A DNA stretch of 64,000 nucleotides from Aquincolibacterium sp041674705. GTDB lineage: Bacteria > Omnitrophota > Omnitrophia > Omnitrophales > Aquincolibacteriaceae. Made by a program: the position numbers and the translations under genes. Below, one piece after another: positions 50,001 to 56,589 of the stretch. Below the pieces are notes generated by a model. That model worked only from the letters and a program-made list of their open reading frames with translations, searched no databases and had not been told where the DNA came from. The first letter of the stretch is position 1. Every line of letters begins with the position of its first letter. The stretch covers positions 1-64,000 of the forward strand of contig JBAYVF010000006.1 in NCBI GenBank assembly GCA_041674705.1. The letters run 5' to 3'.

Positions 50001-52127
50001 TTCTAAATTTCGAAGGACCGCTTTATTTCCACCTGTCAGCATTAATGTGCCTTTAAATTTCCTGGAGGCTAGCACTTCAGGCACGGATGACGGTTCGGAG
50101 GATACAAATTCGATCAAAGATCCTTTTTCCGGAAATTGATAACGGTCTAAAAGAAGTTGCCAAATCCGCTGGGCAGCCACACGGCGGTCCTTTTCAGGGA
50201 TCTTTTCGAGCCTTGAATTTAAAGGAACTTCTTGGTCGTCGCGCGATTCGCTTCGGCGAGACATTACATTTTTTTTAAGGGAAAGATCCTGGGCATGAAC
50301 TGATCCCATTTCGTCAATACCAGCAGCTTGCCTTCCATTCGTTTCCTGCATCTCGAAGCGAGTGGTTCGCTCATGATTTAAATCTCGCATTTCAGCTCTT
50401 CCAATCACACGATGGAGCGTTCCAAGATCGGCGTTGCGGTCTGCATACAGAGCATTGGCTACGGCCAAAACCTCCATGCGGCCTTCAGAGCGAGCAAAAA
50501 TGCGCTCGGCCGGGACCATGGTTGCAGGGGCCAAAGGTTTTGTGGCAATTGCCCGCTCGAACGGAAAGTCACCGTCTGTCATAAGCTTTTTATAGAACGC
50601 TTCGTGACGAGGGCTGGGCTTGGTGATTCGCGGACTGACGACGAGGTAACTGATCCCTTTGACTTCGAGGACGCGTTTGATGTTCTCCTTATGGAATCCT
50701 CCATATACCAAAATTGCCGGCTCGATGCCGGGCAATTTCGAACTCGAAGTTCGAAGCTCGAAGTTCGAAGTTTCGGCATTATCTTTGTTCTTTGCGTTTT
50801 GCTCTTTTCCCTTTTCAAGAAAATATTTATCCAACATCTCCGAAAGTGAATTGTCACGCTGATGGGCGATTTCGTAGAATTTAATCGCATCCTTGATGTT
50901 TTGCTCCCACATCCGGGAGAGGATAAGCGTCTTTGGCGACTGGCTGAAAATAAACTTAGCGAAGGAATCCGTATCAAATGTTTTAAGGCTGTTTTTGACC
51001 GCCTCATATTCTTCTTGGGATACTTGAAGGTCGTTCAGACGGTCGAGAAGGCTTAGGATTTTGTAATACTCAAGAAGCTGCTTATCTTCCGCCTTATGCA
51101 AGTAAGTTTCCGCGACCGCTTGCTCAAGTTTAATAAGCTCGCCGAAGATTTCACGGGCATCAATGTGTTTGGCTTTTTCGATGACAGCCGGATCATTCGA
51201 GCGAATGGCTTCAAGAATAAAGCTGAAAAGACCGTCAGCGTGGAGCGCAGAGCGTTTAACGCTTAGCTTTTTGTCGTTTCTGTCCCCTCTACGCTCTACG
51301 CTATCCGCTAGTGAAAATGTCCTTCCAAGATAAGTAAAAAGGTCGAGCTTCTTGGCATCGAACTGTTCCTTGATCTTGAGCCATTCCTTGAGCGCTTTTG
51401 GAAACCGGGCATCGGCAAGTGACTTTAATTCCTTTTCGAGCGCCTTGAGATCTTTGGTGATGACGTCTTTCTTTGCCGCAGAGAGACGGTATTGTCCGAT
51501 GTTTTCTTTGTGGAGCTTTAGGGAATCAGCGCCAACGAGGTTGAAATCCTTTGTCCGGTTAATGTGGGCGTATTCCGCACCGCCTACGCGAAGATGGTCC
51601 ATCAGGAAGTAAGAGACCTTTTCTTTGATCGTGAGGTCTTTGATGAACCCGAAATAGTTGTCCGTAGGCACCGGGCCTTCATAGCCCTCCTCGAAGACTG
51701 TCTTAATGCCGTCATGCGCGACTAGGTGGTTGATGATCTTGGCGATATTTTCCTGAGCTTCGAGCGAGTCATGGGCGTCTTGCAGAAAGACTATGGTCTT
51801 TCTGCCGGATATCGGATGAAGGATGGAGGATGGCGCCAAACCTTTGGTTTTCAGTTCTTCGCCATCCGCCATCCGCTGCCCGCCATCCGGGGCAAAATAG
51901 ACCTCGTCTATTTTGCCAAGTTCGGGAGGGATCCGGATCTTTACATCACGGACCAGGCGAGAAAGATCCTTGGATGGATCCCCTCCCTGAACATTGGCAT
52001 TGACTGGTTGGGCGAATGCAGGGGGCACATAGTTGAGAAGGCCTGTAAACAGAAAAAGCGCCGCTGTGATAATGGCGACGCCTCTTTTGAATGGGTTTCT
52101 CCCGAAGGGAGTATTTTGTATTCTCAT
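44028..52127 (-). CDS. giant multidomain secreted-type protein with radical-SAM domain
   Basis: The 2699-residue protein begins with a signal peptide (GVAIITAALFLFTGLLNY, cleavage near AFA-QP, about residue 39). Residues about 105-520 resemble the Tiki/TraB/ChaN fold (TIVFLQDAHDSLEAQEN, TVFEEG, ILVYGGFHKENIK). Residues about 640-1500 are not recognised. About 1540-1640 is methyltransferase-like (VVEVAPGSGSQIAWGLK). About 1895-2140 is a radical-SAM domain (DLCNGNCAFCINKTG, C-x3-C-x2-C; LLGGEPL; VTTNGTPL). The tail has an HTH-like stretch (VEEVASLLGISEAETQTRL). Linkers such as RSEMR, RAEMR and RSEAR recur. A signal peptide before cytosolic-type enzyme domains is odd. The central part is more A+T-rich than its surroundings. 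Confidence 0.8.
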   Translation of the reverse strand: MRIQNTPFGRNPFKRGVAIITAALFLFTGLLNYVPPAFAQPVNANVQGGDPSKDLSRLVRDVKIRIPPELGKIDEVYFAPDGGQRMADGEELKTKGLAPSSILHPISGRKTIVFLQDAHDSLEAQENIAKIINHLVAHDGIKTVFEEGYEGPVPTDNYFGFIKDLTIKEKVSYFLMDHLRVGGAEYAHINRTKDFNLVGADSLKLHKENIGQYRLSAAKKDVITKDLKALEKELKSLADARFPKALKEWLKIKEQFDAKKLDLFTYLGRTFSLADSVERRGDRNDKKLSVKRSALHADGLFSFILEAIRSNDPAVIEKAKHIDAREIFGELIKLEQAVAETYLHKAEDKQLLEYYKILSLLDRLNDLQVSQEEYEAVKNSLKTFDTDSFAKFIFSQSPKTLILSRMWEQNIKDAIKFYEIAHQRDNSLSEMLDKYFLEKGKEQNAKNKDNAETSNFELRTSSSKLPGIEPAILVYGGFHKENIKRVLEVKGISYLVVSPRITKPSPRHEAFYKKLMTDGDFPFERAIATKPLAPATMVPAERIFARSEGRMEVLAVANALYADRNADLGTLHRVIGRAEMRDLNHERTTRFEMQETNGRQAAGIDEMGSVHAQDLSLKKNVMSRRSESRDDQEVPLNSRLEKIPEKDRRVAAQRIWQLLLDRYQFPEKGSLIEFVSSEPSSVPEVLASRKFKGTLMLTGGNKAVLRNLERYRHLLPGAKIIPVLLDAFNQGSGFLNPVDGVIVNAFTRMSSEDSSRGLDWKSFFIKASPAFVIASRDALLRNDRISSDDFRRAKDLFEQISASVPKNTRDLESEMIVETEGFESDSWMAFCLRPILSLEQEMRKEPQALDRLGRSSFIRQTAYKDPVESMAGIYGNRAMLGRFLPPWTDSKNMLDAIERQFSVATLKRGQGSDGLKLEKYLPVFVDYQFDPTGIATNGNLGSGRAFYIGSRFNVKGVKTALVSHESDKWHSDGFLDLPTAVWEAIVSNSLHYDLRTGTAPVLGIIDAVKTFDNPSWPGSREAAALLVRMDDGSLDRPTHLFKKNEPLNKKRMLRVATMFGKGEAEKFIERIFHGAWSAGNISVEGRMLDYDTVLSVRHRPPQVVGKTFYTTNLFGLEQNGQLMILEGLAQSEVNRGKVSLKDLKHAMEEAYASQIRTRFLDLMGLSTPFKDAVGQQFERELKILADEFQALSRMMLPRYNAWDIHAPDHDELAVFDFSNFFRYYPLLRRSPQWSIEKAFFLLLNPDAETERKENDAIPDFMKRYVEEHGYVVQDDGMLEDCCRRALFFIFAYDSLFAKIRGSVFAPLEDSAEMKAYIVNEDRSYLSPLFGRRIKQNLVEMYQGRKIKAERFSLLIDKIVQASRRVPSRIFDNYYLADMELYVNGYSGKLLSKDGSFRFFTAFFDQEEMPKEQGSWSIRLNGKKYDCAIERHDDEMWVISPAFDNQKLLENLVPTLLFKNRKFRLQSLGPSRPVFAPFMKDDPSVIKGLERLQQMRQVSSMDTNGKAGSPGMSFDLSQFDPARMTWDQFMGLIWQDIFKKIQLPKDGVVVEVAPGSGSQIAWGLKKYGFLGTVYVLEPAKVIKKAVDSYQRLVPGVKVVSIQKTLREGMESLPRNPHLVVGNHALDDMFLGEILPLKEVAEIFDHSDRLPASVAVKAWRRAEKGLSVLKRLVSEGRVLRDWICLMAEVTPQWLILNHYLSYYYSEKGCHFPNQEGFSLLARLSHMFLGLGCDVEFLRRRFIETSDLWVAIRPGKARSLRDSQRNKPNRTALDKRSEMRLKQEPAAEKEPNDKNPRGAEMLSSIDSSKEFARVDGLGLDSVDLIEQGPRPDNKFTDLPRIESQENWEQSPLSPISDQMPPDAAEAPGHNQTKSSVPYIREMRLMDDSLTPVRIGEGLYQIADETSLSIVMTDLCNGNCAFCINKTGSQHSGEAVARNFPQKLSKAMSAYHVKDVVLLGGEPLLARHLGEVLGELDKVKDQLDEVTVTTNGTPLRDKNILELVGNSSITSVNISYHHYDKKRNDAIMETSTLTIGEIEEINRFLMSRGKTLRVNLIAFKSGIDNVSDLERFAESFSNKIDVIKLTPMYPTASYETIDSVSEFTKSHAFSRQEWMQLLDGLSAKGEVLAENEDIFGVQRTLIKLPSGVKILFVNPYTDKKEPTKIRSVKILSDGKMSLSWLGHGPDLMTAPVEFPRIPDTGEEKEIFTADGREMKAAEADRAMAKDITVRSEMRSEDAAVASLSHYPINSIVGGFKVEEVASLLGISEAETQTRLAALTTEGTLLRFHVTTGKEPDQSEQSFREGKLTIDEFLERESAFYRGQGAERFLMAGSLLRKAALTLKRGELSDEHLYQMAEALTLLFGDKLNYTLRQALGLWSSAEVYLQEEEVAEIAEINNRLEMINKRNQGIQRDIFSKKIPFDNQYRQDWKKMSRTDVVSLIKEVLVEIKKGIDDIRWLQAQDVGGLENRLRANPIDRADALLTLMAYKKGLQTGLAQLEMVYGIYSETMTDQAVASGDAAMAKDAPVRSEARVQPIAPIMNKAVLVIEQTTIDLMTATDFKKLLCLAGTRRSEIRLVIPDVVHGQYSNRVVALRSVATVDIRLPEMARSGKIPVFGFSDMERDTVGAFKARLGRAEPRIVPHLQECFALDGMDGIVLALLVNRPEDLQMKNGFLYDQTGRFRSEVRAFVEALVQNYVVISSAA
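50737..50775 (-). repeat. GTTCGAA-type reiterated repeat in frame in the giant gene
   Basis: Degenerate tandem copies of TTCGAAGCTCGAAG form self-complementary sequence. On the coding strand it gives the peptide ETSNFELRTSSSKL at about residues 450-463, in a linker of the Tiki-like region. Confidence 0.7.
51236..51309 (-). repeat. TTAACGC/TACGCTC-type inverted repeat in frame in the giant gene
   Basis: GCGTGGAGCGCAGAGCG with TTTAACGCTTAGC on one side pairs imperfectly with CTACGCTCTACGCTATCCGC on the other. It encodes LADSVERRGDRND and KKLSVKRSALHAD at about residues 272-298. It is related to the intergenic repeat at 61492-61577. Confidence 0.7.
51811..51888 (-). repeat. GGATGG-type inverted repeat in frame in the giant gene
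   Basis: ATCGGATGAAGGATGGAGGA (51811 on) pairs with CGCCATCCGCCATCCGCTGC (51860 on). It encodes the peptide around GGQRMADGEELKT and SSILHPISG at about residues 80-106, just before the Tiki-like domain. The intergenic copy is at 38942-38999. Confidence 0.8.
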
Positions 52128-52170
52128 TTGCCTGGTCCGACAAACTTTTACAAATCGCTTAGTAATCGGA

Positions 52171-52198
52171 AAGGTAACACCTATCTCCAGGATGTCAA
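52171..52198 (-). promoter_or_regulatory. promoter candidate of the giant gene
   Basis: On the minus strand, -35 TTGACA (52198-52193), 16-base spacer, -10 TACCTT (52176-52171). Transcription would begin about 37 bases before the ATG at 52127. The rest of the 376-base gap to nusA holds the nusA promoter and leader and no gene that I can support. Confidence 0.55.
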
Positions 52199-52388
52199 AC
52201 TGACGGCTAAGTGGGACACCTTATACGTGTTCCATGTTATAAATTGCTATATATTGCAAATTTTTAACTTAAAAAAACTCAACAAGGAATTGCACCACTG
52301 ACCCAATTCATGGAACGTTCACAATCCCGAACGCGAAATGATCTGCAGAATCTCTCTCATCTCTCAGAAAGCTTCCAGGATACTCTCG

Positions 52389-52416
52389 TTGACTTTCACG
52401 AAATTCCTTCTATAAT
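52389..52416 (+). promoter_or_regulatory. promoter of the nusA-infB operon
   Basis: -35 TTGACT (52389-52394), 16-base spacer, consensus -10 TATAAT (52411-52416). It is one of the best sigma-70 matches in the window and lies 88 bases before nusA. Confidence 0.8.
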
Positions 52417-52441
52417 ACGCTTATCAATTTTGGGAATGCGA

Positions 52442-52474
52442 AGAAGTGGGCGCACAAACCCACTTCTTTTTTTT
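52442..52474 (+). terminator. leader terminator before nusA (attenuator)
   Basis: AGAAGTGGG-CGCACAAA-CCCACTTCT is a perfect 9-bp stem followed by seven more T. It lies between the promoter and the nusA start, about 20 bases after the likely transcription start. Most transcripts would end here unless something relieves it. In E. coli the nusA operon leader also has terminators through which NusA limits its own synthesis. Confidence 0.8.
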
Positions 52475-52503
52475 CTCCGAAAACGGAAGGAATCAGGGAC
52501 AAA

Positions 52504-53748
52504 ATGTCACAGGATTTGCTCGCTTCACTGGAATATATCGAAAAAGAGAAGGGGATCACCAAAGAGGTCCTCTTGGATGCGCTCCGTCATGCCCTGATTT
52601 CCGCCTGCCGCAAAGGTTCTCCGGAAAAAGGAGACGCCTTTGACGTTCAAATTGATCCCAAGACCTTTCGCATCACCATGTTTCTGGACGGGAAAGAGAT
52701 CAATGATCCCCGTTTCGGACGTATTGCCGCGCAAACCGCCAAACAAGTCATCATTCAGAAAATCCGCGAAGCCGAACGCGAATCCATTTTTGAAGAATAC
52801 AGCCACAAGCAGGGCGACATCGTTTCCGGAAGCGTTCATCGGATCGAATCGAAAGCAATCATTGTGGACTTCGGAAAAACCGAAGGCATCTTGCCCGCGC
52901 GCGAACAATCACCGCTCGACAGTTTCCGTCAGGGGAATGTGGTGCGCGCCTACGTGATGGAAGTGAAAAAAACATCCAAAGGGCCAGAGGTCATTTTGTC
53001 GAGAACCCATCCGGACCTTGTGACGCAATTTTTTGAAATGGAAGTGCCGGAAATTCACGACGGGCTCGTAAAGGTTAAGGCCGTCGCGCGTGAGGCCGGA
53101 TCCCGCACCAAGATCGCCGTAACTTCGTCCGATGAAAAGATCGATTGCGTCGGCTCCTGCGTGGGCGTTCGCGGGCAGCGCGTCAAAAGCATTGTGCGTG
53201 AGCTTGGCGGTGAAAAGATCGATATTATCCGTTATAGCGACGACATCGAGACCTACATTAAAAACGCAATGGCGCCGGCCGAGCTGAAAAAGATCACGCT
53301 TAATCCGGACCGGCAAAGCGCCGAGATCCTGGTTGAAGACGATCAGTTGTCGCTTGCCATCGGGAAAAAGGGCCAGAATGTGCGTCTTGCGTCCAAACTG
53401 ATCGGCTGGGAACTCGACGTGCGTAGCGCCACGCAAAAGATCCCTCTCGGTTCGCTGGATGGCATCGGAGAAAAGACAGAGCAGATCCTTAAGGAAGCCG
53501 GGATACAGGGGCTTCGGGAACTCCTTCGAAAAACAGTGGAAGAGCTTTCCGAGATCCCGGGCATCGGTCCCAAGACCGCCGAGAAGATCCTCGCGTCGGC
53601 TAAAGAAGCCGCGACAAAAAAAGGCGAAGCGGGTAAAATCATCGAGAAAGCGGTTCCGGCGGAAACGCCCGAGGCGAATAACGCCGCGGAAGAAATAGAA
53701 AAGAAGGCTCCTGAGGCTGAAAAGGGGCAGGAAGAGGCGGGTGCGTAA
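52504..53748 (+). CDS. nusA: transcription termination/antitermination factor NusA
   Basis: The 414-residue protein has the N-terminal RNA-polymerase-binding domain, S1 (GDIVSGSVHRIESKAIIVDF, about residue 102), KH1 (CVGVRGQRVKSIVRELGGEK) and KH2 (AIGKKGQNVRLASKLIGWEL). After that comes a helix-hairpin-helix unit (LSEIPGIGPKTAEKILASA) and an acidic tail, in place of the two acidic repeats of E. coli. It controls pausing, termination and antitermination. rimP, usually the first gene of this operon, is absent upstream. AAGGAA is the likely ribosome binding site. The infB ATG begins one base after its stop. Confidence 0.96.
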   Translation: MSQDLLASLEYIEKEKGITKEVLLDALRHALISACRKGSPEKGDAFDVQIDPKTFRITMFLDGKEINDPRFGRIAAQTAKQVIIQKIREAERESIFEEYSHKQGDIVSGSVHRIESKAIIVDFGKTEGILPAREQSPLDSFRQGNVVRAYVMEVKKTSKGPEVILSRTHPDLVTQFFEMEVPEIHDGLVKVKAVAREAGSRTKIAVTSSDEKIDCVGSCVGVRGQRVKSIVRELGGEKIDIIRYSDDIETYIKNAMAPAELKKITLNPDRQSAEILVEDDQLSLAIGKKGQNVRLASKLIGWELDVRSATQKIPLGSLDGIGEKTEQILKEAGIQGLRELLRKTVEELSEIPGIGPKTAEKILASAKEAATKKGEAGKIIEKAVPAETPEANNAAEEIEKKAPEAEKGQEEAGA

Positions 53749-53749
53749 C

Positions 53750-55957
53750 ATGGCCGAAAAGAAAGAAAAAGCCAAAGAAAAAAAAGCAGCGATCAAAAAA
53801 CCCTCCAAAGCCCCTGCCGAGAAAAAAACGGCGTCCCAAAAATCCGTCACAACGAAGACGGTGAAAGAAAAAAAATCTGCCGTTAAAGCCTCGCCTAAAA
53901 CAAAAATTGCCGCAGAGATCAAAACCCATGAAAAGAAATCCGTTGTAGAAATAAAGTCTCCCGCAGCGAAGCCTGCGGCCCCAGCCGTTTCGAAAGTTGT
54001 TGCAGTTCCGCCCATAAAAAAATCAGAAGCGCCCGTCGTTCCCATTCACGAGAAGAAGCCTGAGCCTAAACCTGTCGAGCGTAAAGCCCCGGAGGTCTCG
54101 CCGTCCAAGGCGGTCCCTGTCGTGGAAGCGCCTAAAGCAAAGGTAGAAGTCCCGGCGCCGCAAGCTCCCAAAGCAGTTGTTCCTCCGCCTCCTCCCGTGA
54201 AACCTGTTGTGGAGATCCGTTTTCCGATCACCGTCGGGAATTTGGCTCAAAGAATGAATCGAAGGATCCCGGAGGTCATTAAAGCGCTTATGGGAATCGG
54301 CATTTTCGCGAACGTGAATCAGCTTTTAAATGAAGAGATCGTTTATGCCGCCGGGGAAGCTCTCGGGATCGAGATCCGTAAAAAAGCGGATGAGGCCAAA
54401 GAGATCATCGAAAGCGGCGTCGAAGAAGATTCTACCAAGCTGAAGCCGCGCCCGCCGGTTGTGACCATGATGGGGCATGTCGACCATGGGAAGACATCTC
54501 TCCTGGACGCGATCCGCAACACGAACGTGGCGGCCAAGGAAAAAGGGTTTATTACTCAGCATATCGGCGCATATGGCGTGGATATCCCAGGCAAAGGGCA
54601 TGTGACATTTCTAGACACGCCGGGCCATGAGGCCTTTACGGCCATGCGTGCCCGTGGCGCGAACGTAACGGATGTGGTGGTTCTCGTGGTGGCGGCCGAT
54701 GATGGCGTGATGCCCCAAACGATCGAGGCCATTGACCATGCCCGCGAGGCCGGGTGTCCGATCGTTGTGGCCATGAATAAAACAGATCTCGCGAATGCCA
54801 ACCCCGCCAAGGTGCTGGGCGAACTTCAGAAGATCGGACTCGTGCCGGAAGAGTGGGGCGGCAAGACGATCGTTGTGAAAGTTTCCGCGAAGACCGGCAA
54901 AGGGATTGAAGATCTTCTGGATATGCTACTTCTCGAGGCCGAAGTACTGGAGTTAAAAGCGAACCCCGATCGTTTGGCCGTGGGCATTGTGATCGAAAGC
55001 CATATTTCCAAAGGAAGCGGGCCCGTTGCGAGCGTGGTCGTTCAAAAAGGGACGCTCAAGCTCGGCGACATTGTCGTTGCCGGGCAATTTACGGGACGCA
55101 TTCGTGCCATGAAAAATGATCGCGCCAAAACAGTGCGCGAAGCCGGACCCGCTTATGCGGTAGAGCTTTCCGGTTTAAACGGCGTGCCCGAAGCCGGAGA
55201 AACGGTTTATGCGGTGGCGGATGAGAAGACCGCCAGAACGATTACGGAACAAAAGATCCTTGAGCTCCGCGAGCGGCAAATGCGTGGAACCCCGAAACAC
55301 ATGTCGCTTGAAAGTCTCTATTCCAAGTTATCCGAAGGGAATTTCAAGGAGCTGAAGATCATTCTCAAGGCGGACACGCAGGGTTCCATCGAGGCGCTCA
55401 CCCAGTCGCTTGATAAGATCAGCTCTGAAAAATGCCGGCTCCATGTCATTCATGGCATTGTCGGAGGGATCAACGAATCGGACGTAATGCTTGCCGCGGC
55501 CTCCGATGCGATCATCATCGGTTTCCACGTGAAAGCCGATCCGAAGGCGCAGATCCTGGCCGAGCAAGAAGGTGTCGACCTCCGTTTTTACAGCATCATT
55601 TATGACGCGGTTGAGAAGATCCGCAAGGCGATGGAAGGTATTCTGGAGCCGGATCTTAAGGAGGTTGTTGAGGGCAAGACCAAGGTTCGTCAGATCTTCA
55701 AGTCCTCCCGGGTCGGGAATATCGGCGGAGCGATCGTGATGAAAGGCCGTATCACGCGGCAACACCGCGTGCGCCTTGTGCGTAACAATGTGGTGATCTT
55801 TGACGGGAAGTTGTCGTCTCTCAAGCGTTTCAAAGACGACGTTAAAGAAGTCGCCGAAGGTTATGAGTGCGGGGTGGCTCTGGAAGGTTTCAATGATCTT
55901 CGCGAAGGGGACATGCTGGAATCTTATCGCATCGATAAGTTTGCCGCAAAATTATAA
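53750..55957 (+). CDS. infB: translation initiation factor IF-2
   Basis: The 735-residue GTPase has a 150-residue Lys/Ala/Pro-rich N-terminal region, IF2_N (VGNLAQRMNRRIPEVIKALM), the G domain (MGHVDHGKTSLLDAI, DTPGHEAFTAMRARGA, AMNKTDL) and the C-terminal domains that bind initiator tRNA. It brings formyl-Met-tRNA to the 30S subunit. ATG 53750 directly follows the nusA stop; a GTG three codons earlier overlaps it. The low-complexity N-terminus is common in IF-2. A repeat with a terminator-like hairpin starts in its stop codon. Confidence 0.97.
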   Translation: MAEKKEKAKEKKAAIKKPSKAPAEKKTASQKSVTTKTVKEKKSAVKASPKTKIAAEIKTHEKKSVVEIKSPAAKPAAPAVSKVVAVPPIKKSEAPVVPIHEKKPEPKPVERKAPEVSPSKAVPVVEAPKAKVEVPAPQAPKAVVPPPPPVKPVVEIRFPITVGNLAQRMNRRIPEVIKALMGIGIFANVNQLLNEEIVYAAGEALGIEIRKKADEAKEIIESGVEEDSTKLKPRPPVVTMMGHVDHGKTSLLDAIRNTNVAAKEKGFITQHIGAYGVDIPGKGHVTFLDTPGHEAFTAMRARGANVTDVVVLVVAADDGVMPQTIEAIDHAREAGCPIVVAMNKTDLANANPAKVLGELQKIGLVPEEWGGKTIVVKVSAKTGKGIEDLLDMLLLEAEVLELKANPDRLAVGIVIESHISKGSGPVASVVVQKGTLKLGDIVVAGQFTGRIRAMKNDRAKTVREAGPAYAVELSGLNGVPEAGETVYAVADEKTARTITEQKILELRERQMRGTPKHMSLESLYSKLSEGNFKELKIILKADTQGSIEALTQSLDKISSEKCRLHVIHGIVGGINESDVMLAAASDAIIIGFHVKADPKAQILAEQEGVDLRFYSIIYDAVEKIRKAMEGILEPDLKEVVEGKTKVRQIFKSSRVGNIGGAIVMKGRITRQHRVRLVRNNVVIFDGKLSSLKRFKDDVKEVAEGYECGVALEGFNDLREGDMLESYRIDKFAAKL

Positions 55958-56101
55958 AAAGGCAAGCCTTTTAAACTCCAATCACCAAGAAACAAGAACC
56001 AAACAAACTCCAACAACCAAAATCCAAACGTTAACAAAAAGAAATTTTTGTTTTTGATTATTGGTATTTGGTCATTGCTTGGTTATTGGATCTTGGAATT
56101 T
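55956..56101 (+). repeat. hairpin plus long inverted repeat on the infB stop codon, CACCAAG/TTCCAA type, copy 2
   Basis: AAAAAGGC-AA-GCCTTTT sits on the stop codon, then a left arm AACTCCAATCACCAAGAAAC (55974 on) with further CCAA words, and a right arm whose reverse complement is AAATTCCAAGATCCAATAAC and CAAGCAATGACCAAATACC. The whole plan, stop-codon hairpin followed by long arms, repeats the element at 10154-10299. Confidence 0.82.
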
Positions 56102-56148
56102 TGTATTTCGACAAAGAAATTTTCTTTGAACGCCAGGGGATGACTCCT

Positions 56149-56589
56149 ATGCAAGGAAAACGGACCGAACGCGTGGCATCCCTCCTTCAAATGGAATTGG
56201 GCACGCTTATTCTGGAAAGGATCAAAGATCCGCGTCTGGGTTTTGTGACCGTCATGCATGTCAAGATCACCCCGGACCTCAAGTCTGCCGTAGTGTTCAT
56301 CAGCGTGATGGGGGATAAGAAGAAAAAAGAAGAAACGCTCAAGGTCCTCGAGCGCGCGGCGGGGTTCCTTCAGCACGAGGTGGGTCTGGCGATCCAGATG
56401 CGTTACACGCCGAAGCTTCAATTTGAGTTGGACGACTCTCTCGACAAGGATTTTGAAATAGGCCAGGTTATTCACAAGATCGAAGAAAAGGACAAGCCCA
56501 ATTCTCCATCAGAAAATTCAAAGGTTAATTGGACTAGCCCTGGCGACCTTCTATCAGAAAAAAATCAAAGCCAGGACAAGGCCGCTTAA
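56149..56589 (+). CDS. rbfA: ribosome-binding factor A
   Basis: The 146-residue KH-like protein has TERVASLLQMELGTLILERI, DPRLGFVTVMHVKITPDLK and the RbfA turn RYTPKLQFELDDSLDK. It binds 16S rRNA during late 30S maturation and cold shock. I start at ATG 56149 with AGGGG 9 bases before it; ATG 56140 and upstream codons that run through the repeat are less likely. The last 30 residues (KPNSPSENSKVNWTSPGD and on) are encoded by a repeat also found in ftsK, and are not part of the usual RbfA fold. The stop overlaps truB (TAATG). Confidence 0.92.
   Translation: MQGKRTERVASLLQMELGTLILERIKDPRLGFVTVMHVKITPDLKSAVVFISVMGDKKKKEETLKVLERAAGFLQHEVGLAIQMRYTPKLQFELDDSLDKDFEIGQVIHKIEEKDKPNSPSENSKVNWTSPGDLLSEKNQSQDKAA
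56494..56580 (+). repeat. 87-bp palindromic element in frame at the end of rbfA
   Basis: It contains CCCAATT...TAATTGG and CCTGGC...GCCAGG inverted arms. By eye it is identical at 73 of 87 bases to 62334-62418 plus flanking bases in ftsK, without a gap, and is read in the same frame. The first half resembles the reverse of the 41-bp CCCAAT palindromes. Confidence 0.88.

Noticed and set aside
52200..52503. rimP upstream of nusA
   Set aside because: The gap is too short and holds only promoter and leader sequence; no RimP-like frame on either strand.
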